This document shows, in pieces, positions 1-10,289 of a stretch of DNA of 64,000 nt (position 1 is its first letter; the number at the start of each line of letters is the position of its first letter). The DNA comes from Prorocentrum cordatum (lineage: Eukaryota > Sar > Dinophyceae > Prorocentrales > Prorocentraceae). A program made the translations under genes and the position numbers. The notes under the pieces are model-generated. The model had not been told where the DNA came from, did no database searches, and was given only the letters and a program-made list of their open reading frames with translations. The stretch is from NCBI GenBank assembly GCA_963575745.1, contig CAUYUJ010006291.1, positions 431,476 through 495,475 of the forward strand, written 5' to 3'.

Positions 1-456
1 CGGGGCCCACTGCCAACTTCTGAGCTCCAGGGCTGGCTCGAGGGCTCCGAGAGGGCCGCCGATTTCGGTAGTACGAGTAAGACTTGGTCCCTCCTGCTGT
101 CGTCCTCCTCGTCTTCGTCGTCGTCTCGTCGTTCGTCCTTCCCTCGCTCCTCTCGCCCTTCCCGCTCCTCGGGCCTTTGGCCTCTCCTCCCCCCTCGGGG
201 GCGGTCCCTTGCTGTGGGCAGTGTGAATGGTGCGGCCCCAGGTGTCCGCCGTCGGATGCCTGTGGACGCGCCCTTCGCCTGGCTATGGCTCGGCACTGCG
301 CCCGCTCCCTCCTGGTTCTCGCCCGTCGTTGCTGCTTGCTGTTGGACCTGTCTGGTTTTGTTTTTCATACTTGTGAAAACGGTACTGCCCAGTTCTCTTG
401 TGCCACGTTGGCTGGTGACCTGCTCCTGGATCGCGTGCGGCTTGGCTGGCCTCTTC
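1..456. other. CT-rich unassigned sequence
   Basis: GC-rich, pyrimidine-biased sequence. Long frames run through it on both strands, but their translations are Ser/Pro/Leu-rich and follow the CT bias. I recognise no domain. Confidence 0.4.
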
Positions 457-1131
457 TCTGGACGCGTAAGTTTGAACAGGTGCGCCGGAGATTGCACAGA
501 TACAAGAGGCCCGACGGCCCCGGGCCAGCTGCCGAGGACGACCGCTGGCCGCCCCCCTCCTCGTCCTCGTCCTCCTCTTCCTCCTCCTCCTCCCCCCACC
601 CTGGCTTGAGAGTGGTTTCGCGTCCTGGCCGGGCGGGGGAGCGGCCCCGCGAGTCCCCGGGTGCCGCCCCGCCGCCAGACGCCTCGAGATGGCGACCGCT
701 CGCCTTCCTTCCTTCCCTTCGTCGTCGTCGTCGTCCTCCTCCTCCTCCGCCCGCCTCCTCGTCCAATTCTGGACGTGTTCGTTTCAGCAGGCGTGCCGGG
801 GAATGCACGGTCAGGCGAGGCCCGACGGTCCCAGGCCAGCTGCCGAGGACGTCCGCTGGCCGCCCCCCTCCTCGTCCTCGTCCTCCTTCGTCGTCGTCCT
901 CCTCTTCCCCCTCCGATTCGGGGCGTGTTTGTTCGTGCTTGTGTGCCGGGGAGTGCACGGTCAGACGTGGCCCGACGGTCCCAGGCCAGTCGGCGAGGAC
1001 GACCGCGGGCCGCCCCTCTCCTCGGCCTCGTCCTCCCTCCTCCGAATCTGGGCGTGTAATCTCGTGCTGGAGTGCGGGGAATTGCACGGTCACACGTGGC
1101 CTGGCGGTCTTGGGCCACTTGGATGAGCGTC
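457..1131 (+). repeat. Four-copy dispersed repeat separated by CT-rich microsatellites
   Basis: A unit of about 65-110 bp recurs at about 457-560, 766-875, 914-1025 and 1042-1131. Each copy has a core like gtgccggggantgcacggtc, followed by a shared stretch containing cccgacggtcccaggcc. The copies are separated by (CTC/GTC) tracts of different lengths. The three frames crossing it (412, 263 and 132 codons) are open because of this composition. I read it as a decaying tandem repeat whose spacers have turned into microsatellites. Confidence 0.7.
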
Positions 1132-1570
1132 TATTGGAGAGGCCCCCTGAGGGCACGGCGGATTGCCGGCGGCTGCCGTCTGCGTCCGCGCCGCCGGCGT
1201 TCGGAGAATGCCGCAGGCGCAGATGCGACTGGCGTGCCGCCGGCTATTTTTCAACAGTGCTGTGGCACGGACCCCGCGCAGGGGCGTGGGCACAGGCCCA
1301 TCACCTTGTACGAGCGGGCTGAGGACGCACTCGAGGTTCTGAGCGCTGCGCGTGCCAAACAACAGGGGCGACGCGCGGACCCGTCGTCCCCCACTGCGTA
1401 ACCCACAAGTCCCTGGACATAGACCTACCTACCGTTCGACGGAGCGCCATACGCTCAACCTGTTGACCGACTCACATGGGGGCCCCATGTACAAGGTCTG
1501 GCTGGGCACTGTGGACTTGGAGCGTCGCGACGAGCCACCCGCCAAACGCCTCGCCAGCCCCCCTTCCCTG
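1132..1570. other. Unassigned unique-looking sequence
   Basis: Short overlapping frames on both strands, none with a recognisable motif. I see no repeat longer than about 15 bp here. Confidence 0.3.
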
Positions 1571-2350
1571 GTCCACATACTTCCTGCCTTGGGACCCAAG
1601 TGTGTCGACCAGCAATACCATCTGCTTCGCTGCGCGGGGGAGCGTAGCCCGCAGACCCTAGCTGGCCCCTGGCCACGCTGTAGTGGTTCTCACCGGTGGC
1701 CCGAATGGTCCTATGCTCGGCTATGCCGCTCTGGGACCGACCGAGGCCCACTCCCGAGACGTGCTTGCACCCTGGGATTCTCTATCAGACAGCGGCCTTC
1801 AGCCGCTCCTTGGACTACAGACCAGCTTGCGGCATCCTGCCGCCCCTCCTGGTACACGCACTTCCTGCCTTTGGACCCAGGTATGCGTGCCAGCAATACC
1901 GTCCACACTGCAATCTCCTGTTGCGTGTGGCCATAGTGGCCCCCGTCCCCACTGTAGCTGTTTTCACCCTGCCAGGCCACGCCTGGCGCGCAGCCCTTTG
2001 GCCGACGACCTGGCGGTTTTCGCCCCGTCCCCAGACCTGCGTTCAACTCCCTGGGATCTTCAAGTTACTACGGCCTTCAGCGGTGCTTACCTCTTTTCTC
2101 CTGGGAGCAACGCGAGACACGGAGGTACGGGCAGTCCAGCGCCGTGGGTCGCCCCGCCGAACTTGCGGATTGCCCACCTGGTCCGCCTGCGCCCCACAAC
2201 GACTGGGCAGATGACGTGGCCCGATCAGCGCCGCCCACCGTCGCGGTGTGTCACCATTCTGTTGACTGCGTTGCACGGTTCGGAGTATGACGGGCACTCG
2301 GCTTCTTCATTGCTCTCCTGCGCATTCAGGTGTGCGTTTCTCCCTGGGAC
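1570..2350 (+). repeat. Decayed ~280-bp tandem repeat
   Basis: Landmarks recur about 280 bp apart. Examples are cacttcctgcct with ggaccca and ccagcaatacc near 1580 and again near 1860, and ctgtag.ggttctcacc near 1680 and 1955. The string ccctggga followed by ccttcagc recurs near 1771, 2051 and 2341. Identity is low, so copy boundaries are approximate. The 194-224-codon frames inside have no recognisable protein motif. Confidence 0.5.
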
Positions 2351-2700
2351 CCTGTGATTGTGAGGGACTTGCTGTCTTGGGTGTACGACGGTTGCTGTCC
2401 TTCAGCGCTTCCCCACATGGGTGTGTGGGTCGCCTGGCGCTATGTCACATAGTTGTTCGGTGCACGTTCATTCCCGAGTGACCTCGCGTTCTCTCAGAGT
2501 GGTTACCTGTGTACCCTTGCTGCGTCCAGACCAGATCGCTGGTTCTCTGAACGCAGGCGCATCGTTCAGCAGTGGGTCGTCGCTCGCCTTAGCCAGTTCG
2601 GCTCCGGCTTACCCTGCTGCCGCGGGTGCGTTTTCTGATGCTGCGACGGTTCGCTGGCGCTGTCAGAATCTCCCTCCTTGCTGGACGACGTCACCAGTTT
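2350..2700. other. Unassigned sequence
   Basis: Pyrimidine-leaning sequence with only short frames. Weak echoes of the ~280-bp unit may continue into it, but nothing firm can be named. Confidence 0.25.
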
Positions 2701-2960
2701 CGGTCTGCTCATACCCGTCAGACTCCCTGGACTGACTTTCTCGCACGGAGTTCGTTTCCCACCTCCACGCGGTTGTCTCGACACGACCACGACTGGGAAC
2801 GCACTGCGCGCCATTTTGGCCGCGCCTGGCCTGCTCCTGGGCGACTGACTCTCAGACTCCCTGGGTTGCAGCCTGCACGACCGCCTCAGGTGACTGACCC
2901 CTCAGATTCCCTGGGCTTGCACGACCGCCTGGCCTCTCAGACGCCCTGGATTGCCGCCCT
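2700..2960 (+). repeat. Short decayed repeat around cagactccctgg
   Basis: The string ctcaga(c/t)(t/g)ccctgg recurs near 2717, 2850, 2902 and 2935. It is followed in places by ttgc and gcacgaccgcct. Spacing is irregular, so this is a remnant rather than a clean satellite. Confidence 0.45.
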
Positions 2961-3180
2961 CCCTTGCCGCCTGATCCGCGGCCCCCGCGCGCGCCCGGGA
3001 ATTTAGTCGCGGCCGCAGCCCGACCGTGACTGCTCGCCGCCGGCGCTTCCGCCTGCGGCTGTAAAAAAATATACCCCCACCAGCCCATCCAGAAACGACG
3101 CTCAAGCGAGTAGAGGTGATCATGGAAGCGGGGCACCATACAGAGGAACAAGAGGCTGGGGAGGCCGTCGTACCCCAAGG

Positions 3181-3415
3181 GAGGGGGGATGGAGGAGGAG
3201 TCGGAGGCGGAAGAGGAGGAGGATGATGAGGGTGGGGCAGGGAGGAATGAGGAGGAGGAGGAATAGGCGGATTATGATGTTGATGTTGATATTGATGATG
3301 CTGATGATGACGATGATGGTGGTGGTCTTGATGATGGTGATGGTGATGGTGATGGTGATGCTGATGATGATGATGGTGATGATGAGGGGGAGGAGGAGGA
3401 GGATAAGGGCGATCA
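3181..3415 (+). repeat. GGA then GAT/GGT trinucleotide microsatellite
   Basis: An imperfect GGA tract at 3181-3270 passes into GATGAT/GGTGAT repeats up to about 3415. It creates artefactual proteins: a His-rich frame on the minus strand and Met- or Ile-rich frames in others. No coding role is supported. Confidence 0.85.
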
Positions 3416-3424
3416 GAAGAGTCA

Positions 3425-3720
3425 AAGGCCTCTTGAATGCCTCGCGGAGTCTCTTGGGATGTCTCTTGGGATACTATTTGAGGTCTCTTGGGGCGTCTTG
3501 GGGGCCTCTTGGCGGTCCCGGGAGCTTCTTGGACCGTCTTGGGTGCCTCGTGGGAGCCTCTTGGGGCCTCGTGGGGGTCTCTTGGGGGTATTTTGGGGGA
3601 CTCTTGGAGGCCTCTTGGGGCCTCCTGGTCGCCTCTTGGGGCCTCCTGGGCGCCTCTTGAGGCCCTCTTGGGGCGCTCTTGGGAGCCTTGGGAGCGCTCT
3701 TGGGGCCATCTTGGAGGTGA
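3425..3720 (+). repeat. CTTGGGG low-complexity array, locus 1
   Basis: Imperfect 11-12-base words such as cctcttggggcc, gtcttgggggc and cctcctgg are strung together for about 300 bp. All six frames stay mostly open and encode low-complexity Trp/Gly/Leu/Ala/Ser runs on the plus strand. The same word set occurs at 11.87-12.37 kb and 59.1-59.46 kb, and as its reverse complement at 34.5-36.1 kb, so it is a dispersed family. Confidence 0.75.
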
Positions 3721-4017
3721 TCGATCAAACGAAGGGGGTCCCCCAATTAGCGCCTCCCCTCGGGAGCCTCCAAAATCGGCCAAAACCCTAGTAAACCGAT
3801 GATGTTGGCTTCCTCGCCGAGGCCGTTTTGGACGCTCTAACTACCAGCGGCCCCCCCCGTCCAAGTCCAGGGGAGGGGGTTATGGGGGAGGGGTAAACCC
3901 CTCCCCGAAGGGGATGAAGGAGGTTGGAAGAGGAAACTCCCGGAACCACCTACTCCCAGAGGGCTGGTGGGATTTCTGGGGTTGGTGCGGACCCTCTTGT
4001 AGTTCCGTCTTGCTCCA
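3721..4017. other. Unassigned sequence between repeats
   Basis: Contains C- and G-runs (3850-3900) and no recognised motif. Confidence 0.3.
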
Positions 4018-4077
4018 TGGAGGAGGAGGAGGAGGAGGAGGAGGAGGAGGAGGAGGAGGAGGAGGAGGAGGAGGAGA
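4018..4077 (+). repeat. (GGA)n microsatellite
   Basis: About twenty GGA units, nearly pure. They produce poly-Gly, poly-Glu or poly-Arg runs in the three forward frames. Confidence 0.95.
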
Positions 4078-4569
4078 GGTCTGCGTTGTCGGGCGACGCG
4101 GAGATATCTGAAGGGACTGGGTTGAGGGAGGCGGATGTGGGATTGAGGGGTGGGGCTGAAGGAGGTGAGGGAGGAGGAAGGCCAGCGCGAATCCTGGATG
4201 TGTCAAGGATGCTGCAATACACCATCTGTGGGAGAGGGGACAAGGATGAGGAAGAGGACAACTGGAGAAAGAGGAGTACGATGATATCCTGAATGTCCCG
4301 TGATAAACTTGGATCATGCGGAAGAGGAGGAGGAGGAGGAGGACCAGAGCAAATTCAGGATGCGTTAGCGCTGTCGAGGTACACCGTCCCGTCTCACCCA
4401 AGTTCTCTCCTCACAAGTCCTTGCAACTTGCAAGCCTTCCGTCTCACCGCAGGAAGCGGCGCCCCTCAGAAAACGAGCATCGTGTGGGCCTGCAACTCAG
4501 GCACGATCCCTGTTTCGAATAGAAACGGCATCGCGTCCTACTTCCAGCGAGTCATCATGAATGCGAAAC
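4078..4569. other. Unassigned sequence
   Basis: Purine-rich at first, then mixed. Frames up to 120 codons cross it, but no motif is recognised. Confidence 0.3.
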
Positions 4570-4896
4570 GGTAGGATGACCAAGTTGAACGGTGTGTCAA
4601 ACGAGAGCGCCATTTTGAACAAGAGCCGCCCCCTTCACACGCGTGTATTGGTTGCACACATTTACTCGTCTGGCTGTTATGCTATGAGGAGGAAGTCCAC
4701 GTAAGTCGTAAGTCTGTCAGAGGAGCCGCCCTCCTTCCGCGCATCTGTTACACATGTTCAACCTTCAGGCCGTTTATGTTGATCCGGTCTTACGTGGGAA
4801 GCACACTTTGGATAACATCCGCCTTCCATCTCTGTGAGTGTTGCAACCGTTGAAGAGCAATGTGCGCGGCGATTAGGGAAGAGCATTGTTCTCAAC
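4570..4896 (-). repeat. 83-bp repeat family, left block (diverged)
   Basis: Diverged copies of the unit seen clearly at 6885-7200. Shared landmarks are ccattttgaa followed by agagccgccc (4611), ggagccgccctcc (4721) and ttgcaaccgttgaagagc (4842), then gtgcgcggcg (4862). The same family stands in the opposite orientation at 52.1-52.65 kb. Because it flanks the 77-bp array on both sides in one orientation, that array appears to lie within an 83-bp repeat block. Confidence 0.6.
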
Positions 4897-6884
4897 CATC
4901 CTGTGGTGTTGGGTTCTCGTTTTGAAGAACGGTCCCCGCGTTCTCCCCTCCTCTCTGCCCCCCTCCTCCTTGCTACCGTCCGCATGCGTCCCGCACACCC
5001 AGTACAGCGTTTCGTGGCCCTCCTCCCCTCCTCCCTGCGTTTCACCCACCCAGTACAGCGTTTCGTGGCCCCATAGGGAGCCCCACCGAAGGTCCCAGTG
5101 CTACCGTCCGCATGCGCCCCGCACACCCAGTACAGCGTTTCGTGGCCCCATAGGGAGCTCCACCGAAGGTCCCAGTGCTACCGTCCGCATGCGTCCCGCA
5201 CACCCAGTACAGCGTTTCGTGGCCCTCCTCCCCCTCCTCCCTGCGTTTCACCCACCCAGTACAACGTTTCGTGGCCCCATGGGGAGCTCCATCGAAGGTC
5301 CCAGCGCTACCGTCCGCATGCGCCCCGCACGCCAAATACAGCGCTTCGTGGCCCCATAGGGAGCCCCACCGATGGTCCCAGCGCTACCGTCCGCATGCGT
5401 CCCGCAAACCCAGTACAACGTTTCGTGGCCCTCCTCCCCCTCCTCCCTGCGTTTCACCCACCCAGTACAGCGTTTCGTGGCCCCATAGGGGGCCCCACCG
5501 AAGGTCCCAGTGCTACCGTCCGCATGCGTCCCGCACCCCAGTACAGCGCTTCGTGGCCCCATAGGGAGCTCCACCGAAGGTCCCCGCTACCGTCTGCATG
5601 CGTCCCGCACACCCAGTACAGCGCTTCGTGGCCCTCCTCCCCCTCCTCCCTGCGTTTCACCCACTCAGCACAGCGTTTCGTGGCCCCATAGGGAGCTCCA
5701 CCGAAGGTCCCAGTGCTACCGTCCGCATGCGTCCCGCACACCCAGTACAGCGGTTCGTGGCCCCATACGGAGCTGAAGGTCCCAGCGCTACCGTCCGCAT
5801 GCGTCCCGCACACCCAGTACAGCGCTTATTGGCCTCATAGGGAGCCCCACCGAAGGTCCCAGTGCTACCGTCTGCATGCGTCCCGCACACCCAGTACAGC
5901 GCTTCGTGGCCTCATAGGGACCCCACCGAAGGTCCCAGTGCTACCGTCTGCATGCGTCCCGCACACCCAGTACAACGTTTCGTGGCCCTCCTCCCCCTCC
6001 TCCCTGCGTTTCACCCACCCAGTACAGCGTTTCGTGGCCCCATAGGGAGCTCCACCGAAGGTCCCCGTGCTACAGTCCGCATGCGTCCCGCACGCCCAGT
6101 ACAGCGGTTGGTGGCCCCATAGGGAGCTCCACCGAAGGTCCCAGTGCTACCGTCCGCATGCGTCCCGCACACCCAGTACAGCGTTTCGTGGCCCTCCTCC
6201 CCCTCCTCCCTGCGTTTCACCCACCCAGTACAGCGTTTCGTGGCCCCATAGGGAGCTCCACCGAAGGTCCCAGTGCTACCGTCCGTATGTGTCCCGCACG
6301 CCCAGTACAGCGTTTCGTGGCCCAATAGGGAGCCCCACCGAAGGTCCCAGCGCTACCGTCCGCATGCGTCCCGCACACCCAGTACAACGCTTCGTGGCCC
6401 CATAGGGAGCTCCACCGAAGGCCCCAGTGCCCCCGTCTGCATGCGTCCCGGAAGCCCAATTTGGCATTGTCACCCACCCAGTGCAGCGCTTCGTGGCCCC
6501 ATAGGGGGCTCCACCGAAGGCCCCCGTGCCACCGTCCGTATGCGTCCGGGAAATGTAATTTGGCATTTTCACCCGCGCAGCGCACCGTTTTGTGGCTCCA
6601 TGGGGAGCTCCACCGAAGCCCCCAGTGGGACCGCCCGCATGCGTCACGCAAACCCAATTTGGCACTTTCACTCGCTCAGTAGAGCACTTCGTGGCCCCAT
6701 AGGGAGCTCCACCGAAGCCCTCAGTGGGACCGTTCGCATGCGTCCCGGAAACCCAATTCGGCACACCACTTCCCCCCCGCCCAGTGCAGCGCTTCGTGGC
6801 CCCATAGGGAGCTTCACCGAAGCAGATATTTACAAGTACGGTACCCACAACTGCATATGGTTGGGACCTTCGCCAGGATAATGT
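4897..6884 (+). repeat. Composite minisatellite A: 77/128/99-bp units with distinct ends
   Basis: Each unit carries gcatgcgtcccgcaca, a cccagtacagcgttt core, cgtggcccca and tccaccgaaggtcc. Measured from accgtc, unit starts fall at 4975, 5103, 5180, 5309, 5386, 5515, 5589, 5718, 5790, 5867, 5943, 6072, 6149, 6278 and 6355. Most steps therefore alternate 128-129 bp and 72-78 bp. The long unit has an extra 51 bp of CTCC-rich sequence. The last units (6432-6730) are 99 bp and contain an added cccaattt(g)gca segment. The left end carries catcctgtggtgttggg (4898) and the right end ggttgggaccttcgccagg (6858). Both ends are echoed at the 27-33 kb array. The many 80-200-codon frames across it are repeat artefacts. 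Confidence 0.9.
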
Positions 6885-7200
6885 TGATAAGGGGCCGCCC
6901 TCCGACGTTGTCCTGGATGTAAGTTTTCAAGACGAAGGTGAGCGGCGCTAAGGCGAGGCCCCGTTTTGAAGAAGAACCGCCCTCAGTTCATGTAGCTGTT
7001 GCAAACGTTTAAGCCGGACGTGCGCGGCGCTAAAGCGAGGGCACCATTTTGATAATTGCCATCCATCTTTGTCATTGTTGCACGCGTTTAAAGAGGAACT
7101 TGTGCAGCGCTAGGCGACAGCCCCAGTTTGAAAAGAATCAGCCCTCCATCGTTGACACCTTTGCGGACGTGTAAGACAAGTGCCCGCGGGCCTACAGGGA
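6885..7200 (-). repeat. 83-bp repeat family, right block
   Basis: About four units, with gcggcgcta landmarks near 6942, 7025 and 7106 (83 and 80 bp apart), each followed by a ...ttttga....ccgccctcc segment and a ttgcaaacgttt-like segment. The reverse complement matches the 52.1-52.65 kb block. Confidence 0.75.
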
Positions 7201-7394
7201 GAGACCTATTCTGACAACGACACCCCCCATCCGTGGAGCTACTGCGCATGTCAATCCTCAGGACCATTTGTGGTGAGGGGATATCCGGCGAAGCCGCCGG
7301 CCAGCTCTACCAACACGTCGGATGGGGATGGGACAGGAAGGAGTTGCCGATAAGGAAGGGGATGAGGACACTGAGAGTTGGAGGGAGAGAGCAG

Positions 7395-7500
7395 GAGGAG
7401 GAGGAAGAGGAGGAGGAGGAAGAAGACGACGTCGAGGAGGACGAGGACGAGGACGAGGACGAAGAGGAGGAGGAGGAGGAAGAGGAGGACGAGAAGGGGG
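7395..7500 (+). repeat. GGA/GAC microsatellite
   Basis: Imperfect GGA tract passing into GACGAG repeats. It encodes an acidic Glu/Asp run in one frame, with no sign of a genuine gene around it. Confidence 0.85.
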
Positions 7501-7639
7501 CATGAGTCCTCCCTCCGCGGGACATGTCGCAGCGAGGTCTCTGTCCAAAAGCGGTCCCTGGACCCCTCCTGCGGGCATGCAGGCCGGCCGTCCGGGCTGC
7601 CTCCAGCCGTGGCCCCGAGCGCGCCCCGCGGGAGCCCTT

Positions 7640-7760
7640 CTTACCTCCGAGACCCATCCCAGAGCCTCTCCTCCTCCTCCTCCTCCTCCTCCTCCTCCTC
7701 CTCCTGCCCCTCCTCCTCATCCCTCCTCATCCCTCCTCCTCCTCCTTCTCCTCCATTCTA
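7640..7760 (+). repeat. (TCC)n microsatellite beside a duplicated 20-bp motif
   Basis: TCC repeats occupy about 7667-7760. The preceding motif cccatcccagagcctctcct at 7652 recurs at 7831, suggesting a small local duplication of which only one copy expanded. Confidence 0.8.
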
Positions 7761-8663
7761 CGCTCCTGCTGTCCTGCTAGTTATGATCGTGCTCATCCTG
7801 CCTATTATCCTCCTCCTACTCTACCCCCGAACCCATCCCAGAGCCTCTCCTCGATCCTCGACGCTCGCCCTGCCAGGTGCCTGGATGCCCAGGGCGCGAA
7901 TCACTGGCGGGTGCTCTACCGACGGACGCTGGCCGGGAAGCAGGAGTGCTTCCTGGAGGCTCGGGCCCCGAGCGGGGCCGTGACCAGGGTCGAGGAGAAC
8001 AAGCAGCAAGATCCAGGAGGCTCGAGGCTCGAGGCTCAATATCTCGGATAAGAATCGGGGATCGAGACAGGGCTCCTCGCTTCCTCTGGCATCTGGGGGA
8101 CCTTGTCGGGCCCTGACACCATCAAAAACCGATCTGGGACGAATCACTTCTCAGGATTGGGCCCCAGAGATGTTTAGGTTCGGGTTTTGGATTTTGAATG
8201 GATTTCGGTCATCGTCGTGGACCTCGACATCGAGGGTCGAAGTTTGATGGCCGAGTTCTTCGTTTTTTCTCGATATTTGTTCGGCCTGCTGGAGGCTTCT
8301 CGCCGCCACGGCTTGATCTGCCACATAATTCTGGCCAGAACGCGTTCCTGGAGAGCTGTGGGGGATCCACGACTGAGCGTTTTGAATAAGGCGAGGATGA
8401 ATGCGGACGTTCTCGCCATTTCCGGCGTCTTGGCGCTTGGTCTGGGCCCCCAGGATTCTCAAAATTATCCCAGTGCAACCCTACCTAGGAGTTGGAGCCT
8501 CTAGGAAAGCAACATTAGTAGGAGCGGTAAACGCCGTCCTCCTCCTTCTCCTCATCGTCGTAGACACGCATATAAGTACGCCGTCTCTTCTCCTCCATGG
8601 AACATACGTGCGCACACATCTATATATATAAGTACATATATATACATAACAGCAGCAATAGTA
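7761..8663. other. Unassigned sequence
   Basis: Relatively low-repeat sequence with frames up to 175 codons on plus and 108 on minus. None has a recognised motif. A minus frame at 8151-8462 reads as moderately hydrophilic protein but overlaps other open frames. The end (8610-8660) is a short TA-rich tract. Confidence 0.3.
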
Positions 8664-8848
8664 GATGCTGTGCTGCGCTATGCTATGCTATGCGATGCGA
8701 TGCTATGCTATGCTATGCAATGCTATGCTATGCTGCGCAATGCTATGCTGGGCTAGGCTAGGCTAGGCTAGGCTATGTTATGCGGCGCTATGCTATGCTG
8801 CGCTATGCTATGCTGCGCTATGTTATGCTATGCTATGTTTTTGCTTTG
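8664..8848 (+). repeat. (ATGCT)n pentanucleotide array
   Basis: About 37 units of tatgc with variants tgcgc, tgcga and ggcta. The five-base period lets all three frames stay open as Met/Leu/Cys/Ala/Tyr runs. Confidence 0.9.
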
Positions 8849-9280
8849 CCTTTCGCTTTTGCCTTCATTTTTGCCTTTGTTTTTGCTTTTGCTTGGCACC
8901 CAGGGAGCGCAACTGGGGGAACCGCGCGTTTGCTTTTACCTTTGCTGTTGCTTTTGCTTGGCTCCCAGGGGACCGGGAGGACCGCCCGGGGCGGGTTCCT
9001 CTGCCCGGCCCCTTTGAGATAGAGAGTAAGAACCCTTCTAGGCAGAGCCTAGGTAGGGAACAAATTTGGTTGAATAGCCAGTCCTTGGGAAGGGGTCGGG
9101 AGTCTTAGGGGCCACGGGTTGTAAACATCAATTTGCCATTCGATTTTCATGTGTTCTACATGCTCGGGTCCTTTGGGGCTACTGGAAGCCTCCAGAGATC
9201 TCAGGGCATATCGAGGACCCTTGGGGGCTCCAGAGATCTTTGGAGGATGAGGACGCATGACCCAGAACTCGCGATGCGTA
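8849..9280. other. Unassigned sequence
   Basis: Starts with TTTGC-type repeats (8840-8970) that look like a mutated continuation of the pentanucleotide array. It then turns to unique-looking sequence containing two ccagagatct motifs (9191 and 9231). Confidence 0.35.
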
Positions 9281-9313
<33 letters not shown>

Positions 9314-9880
9314 GTATACAGATGTGTCTGTGTACGCATGCATGCATGCATGTATGTACGTATGCATTTATGAATGTATGTATGTGTATGTGTGTACGTG
9401 GGTGTAACTATATATGCATGTACGTATGCATGTATGCATACCTGTGTATGTATGTATGTGCATGTGTGTGTGTCTATGTGTCTATGTATGCACGCATGCA
9501 TGTATGTATGTGCCTGTGAGTGTAGCTGTGTGAGAGTATGTATGCATACATGTACGAATGTACATATGCACGCATGCATGCATGCATGTATGTAGGAATC
9601 TCTGTATGCATCGCTGTATCGATTGTTGTATGTAGACATGTCGTATGCGAAGTATGTATACATGTCTGTATGCATGTACGTATATATGTGTGTATGCATG
9701 TACGCATGTTTGGATGCACGCATGTGTGAATGCATGGATGTATTACTGCACGTATGTAAACATACGTGCCTGCATGCACGTATACATGCATGCGCATATA
9801 TGTACGTACGTGTATATCTATATATGTATGTATATGTGTATGTATGTATGTAAGTATGTGTTTGCATGTATGTATGTTTT
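9281..9880 (+). repeat. TG/TA/CG alternating purine-pyrimidine tract
   Basis: About 600 bp of (TGTA), (TGCA), (TA) and (CGTA) words, almost strictly alternating purine and pyrimidine. It keeps both strands open as Cys/Met/Tyr/Val or His/Thr/Tyr/Ile runs. Such tracts can adopt left-handed or cruciform structure; that is general knowledge and not shown here. Confidence 0.9.
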
Positions 9881-10289
9881 GGCGCGGAGGAACTACTTCC
9901 CCGTGGAGCTCGGACGGCGGCCCGCAGACGCTGCGGCGCTGTGCGCCAGCTGGCTTGCGCGGCAGTTCGCGCTGCTGGGCGCGCTGGAGATGGTGCGCGG
10001 AGGGCGCCTGCGCTGCCGCTGCCCGCCCGTTTCGCCGTGCCGCGTCGACGTCTTGTTGGCGCAGCTGGCGCGGCGGGGACCTGGGCGCCCAGCTGACGCG
10101 AGAGCGCATCCTGGAACGCATGTCGGGTGCAAGCGCACATGCCAGCGGCTCGTTGATGGTTTGTTCGCCATCTGCCGCGTGGGATGGCATGCCTTTCCGT
10201 TTACATGACTATCGTGAGCACTTTTGCGGAATCGGAGCCACCGCGGGCCGAGTCCACGATGCGCGTCGCGGCGAGCAGCACTTGCTTCG
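9881..10289 (+). other. GC-rich sequence upstream of the recombinase remnant
   Basis: Composition jumps to GC-rich at 9890. A plus frame (to 10208) has a plausible coding look (Ala/Leu/Arg-rich, few stops) but no motif I can name. It may be the N-terminal part of the element carrying the recombinase just downstream. Confidence 0.3.

Noticed and set aside
84-1322. 412-codon first ORF as a gene
   Set aside because: Its Ser/Pro/Arg content follows CT-rich microsatellites, and four other long frames overlap it on both strands.
2902-3783. His-rich 293-codon minus-strand protein
   Set aside because: The His run is the GAT/GGT microsatellite and the rest is the CTTGGGG array.
4758-6881. Many 80-200-codon ORFs on both strands as a gene family
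   Set aside because: They follow the 77/128/99-bp minisatellite exactly and overlap each other in all frames.
9281-9880. Telomeric repeat
   Set aside because: Words are TGTA/TGCA/TA mixtures, not a TTTAGGG-type telomere, and the sequence continues on both sides.
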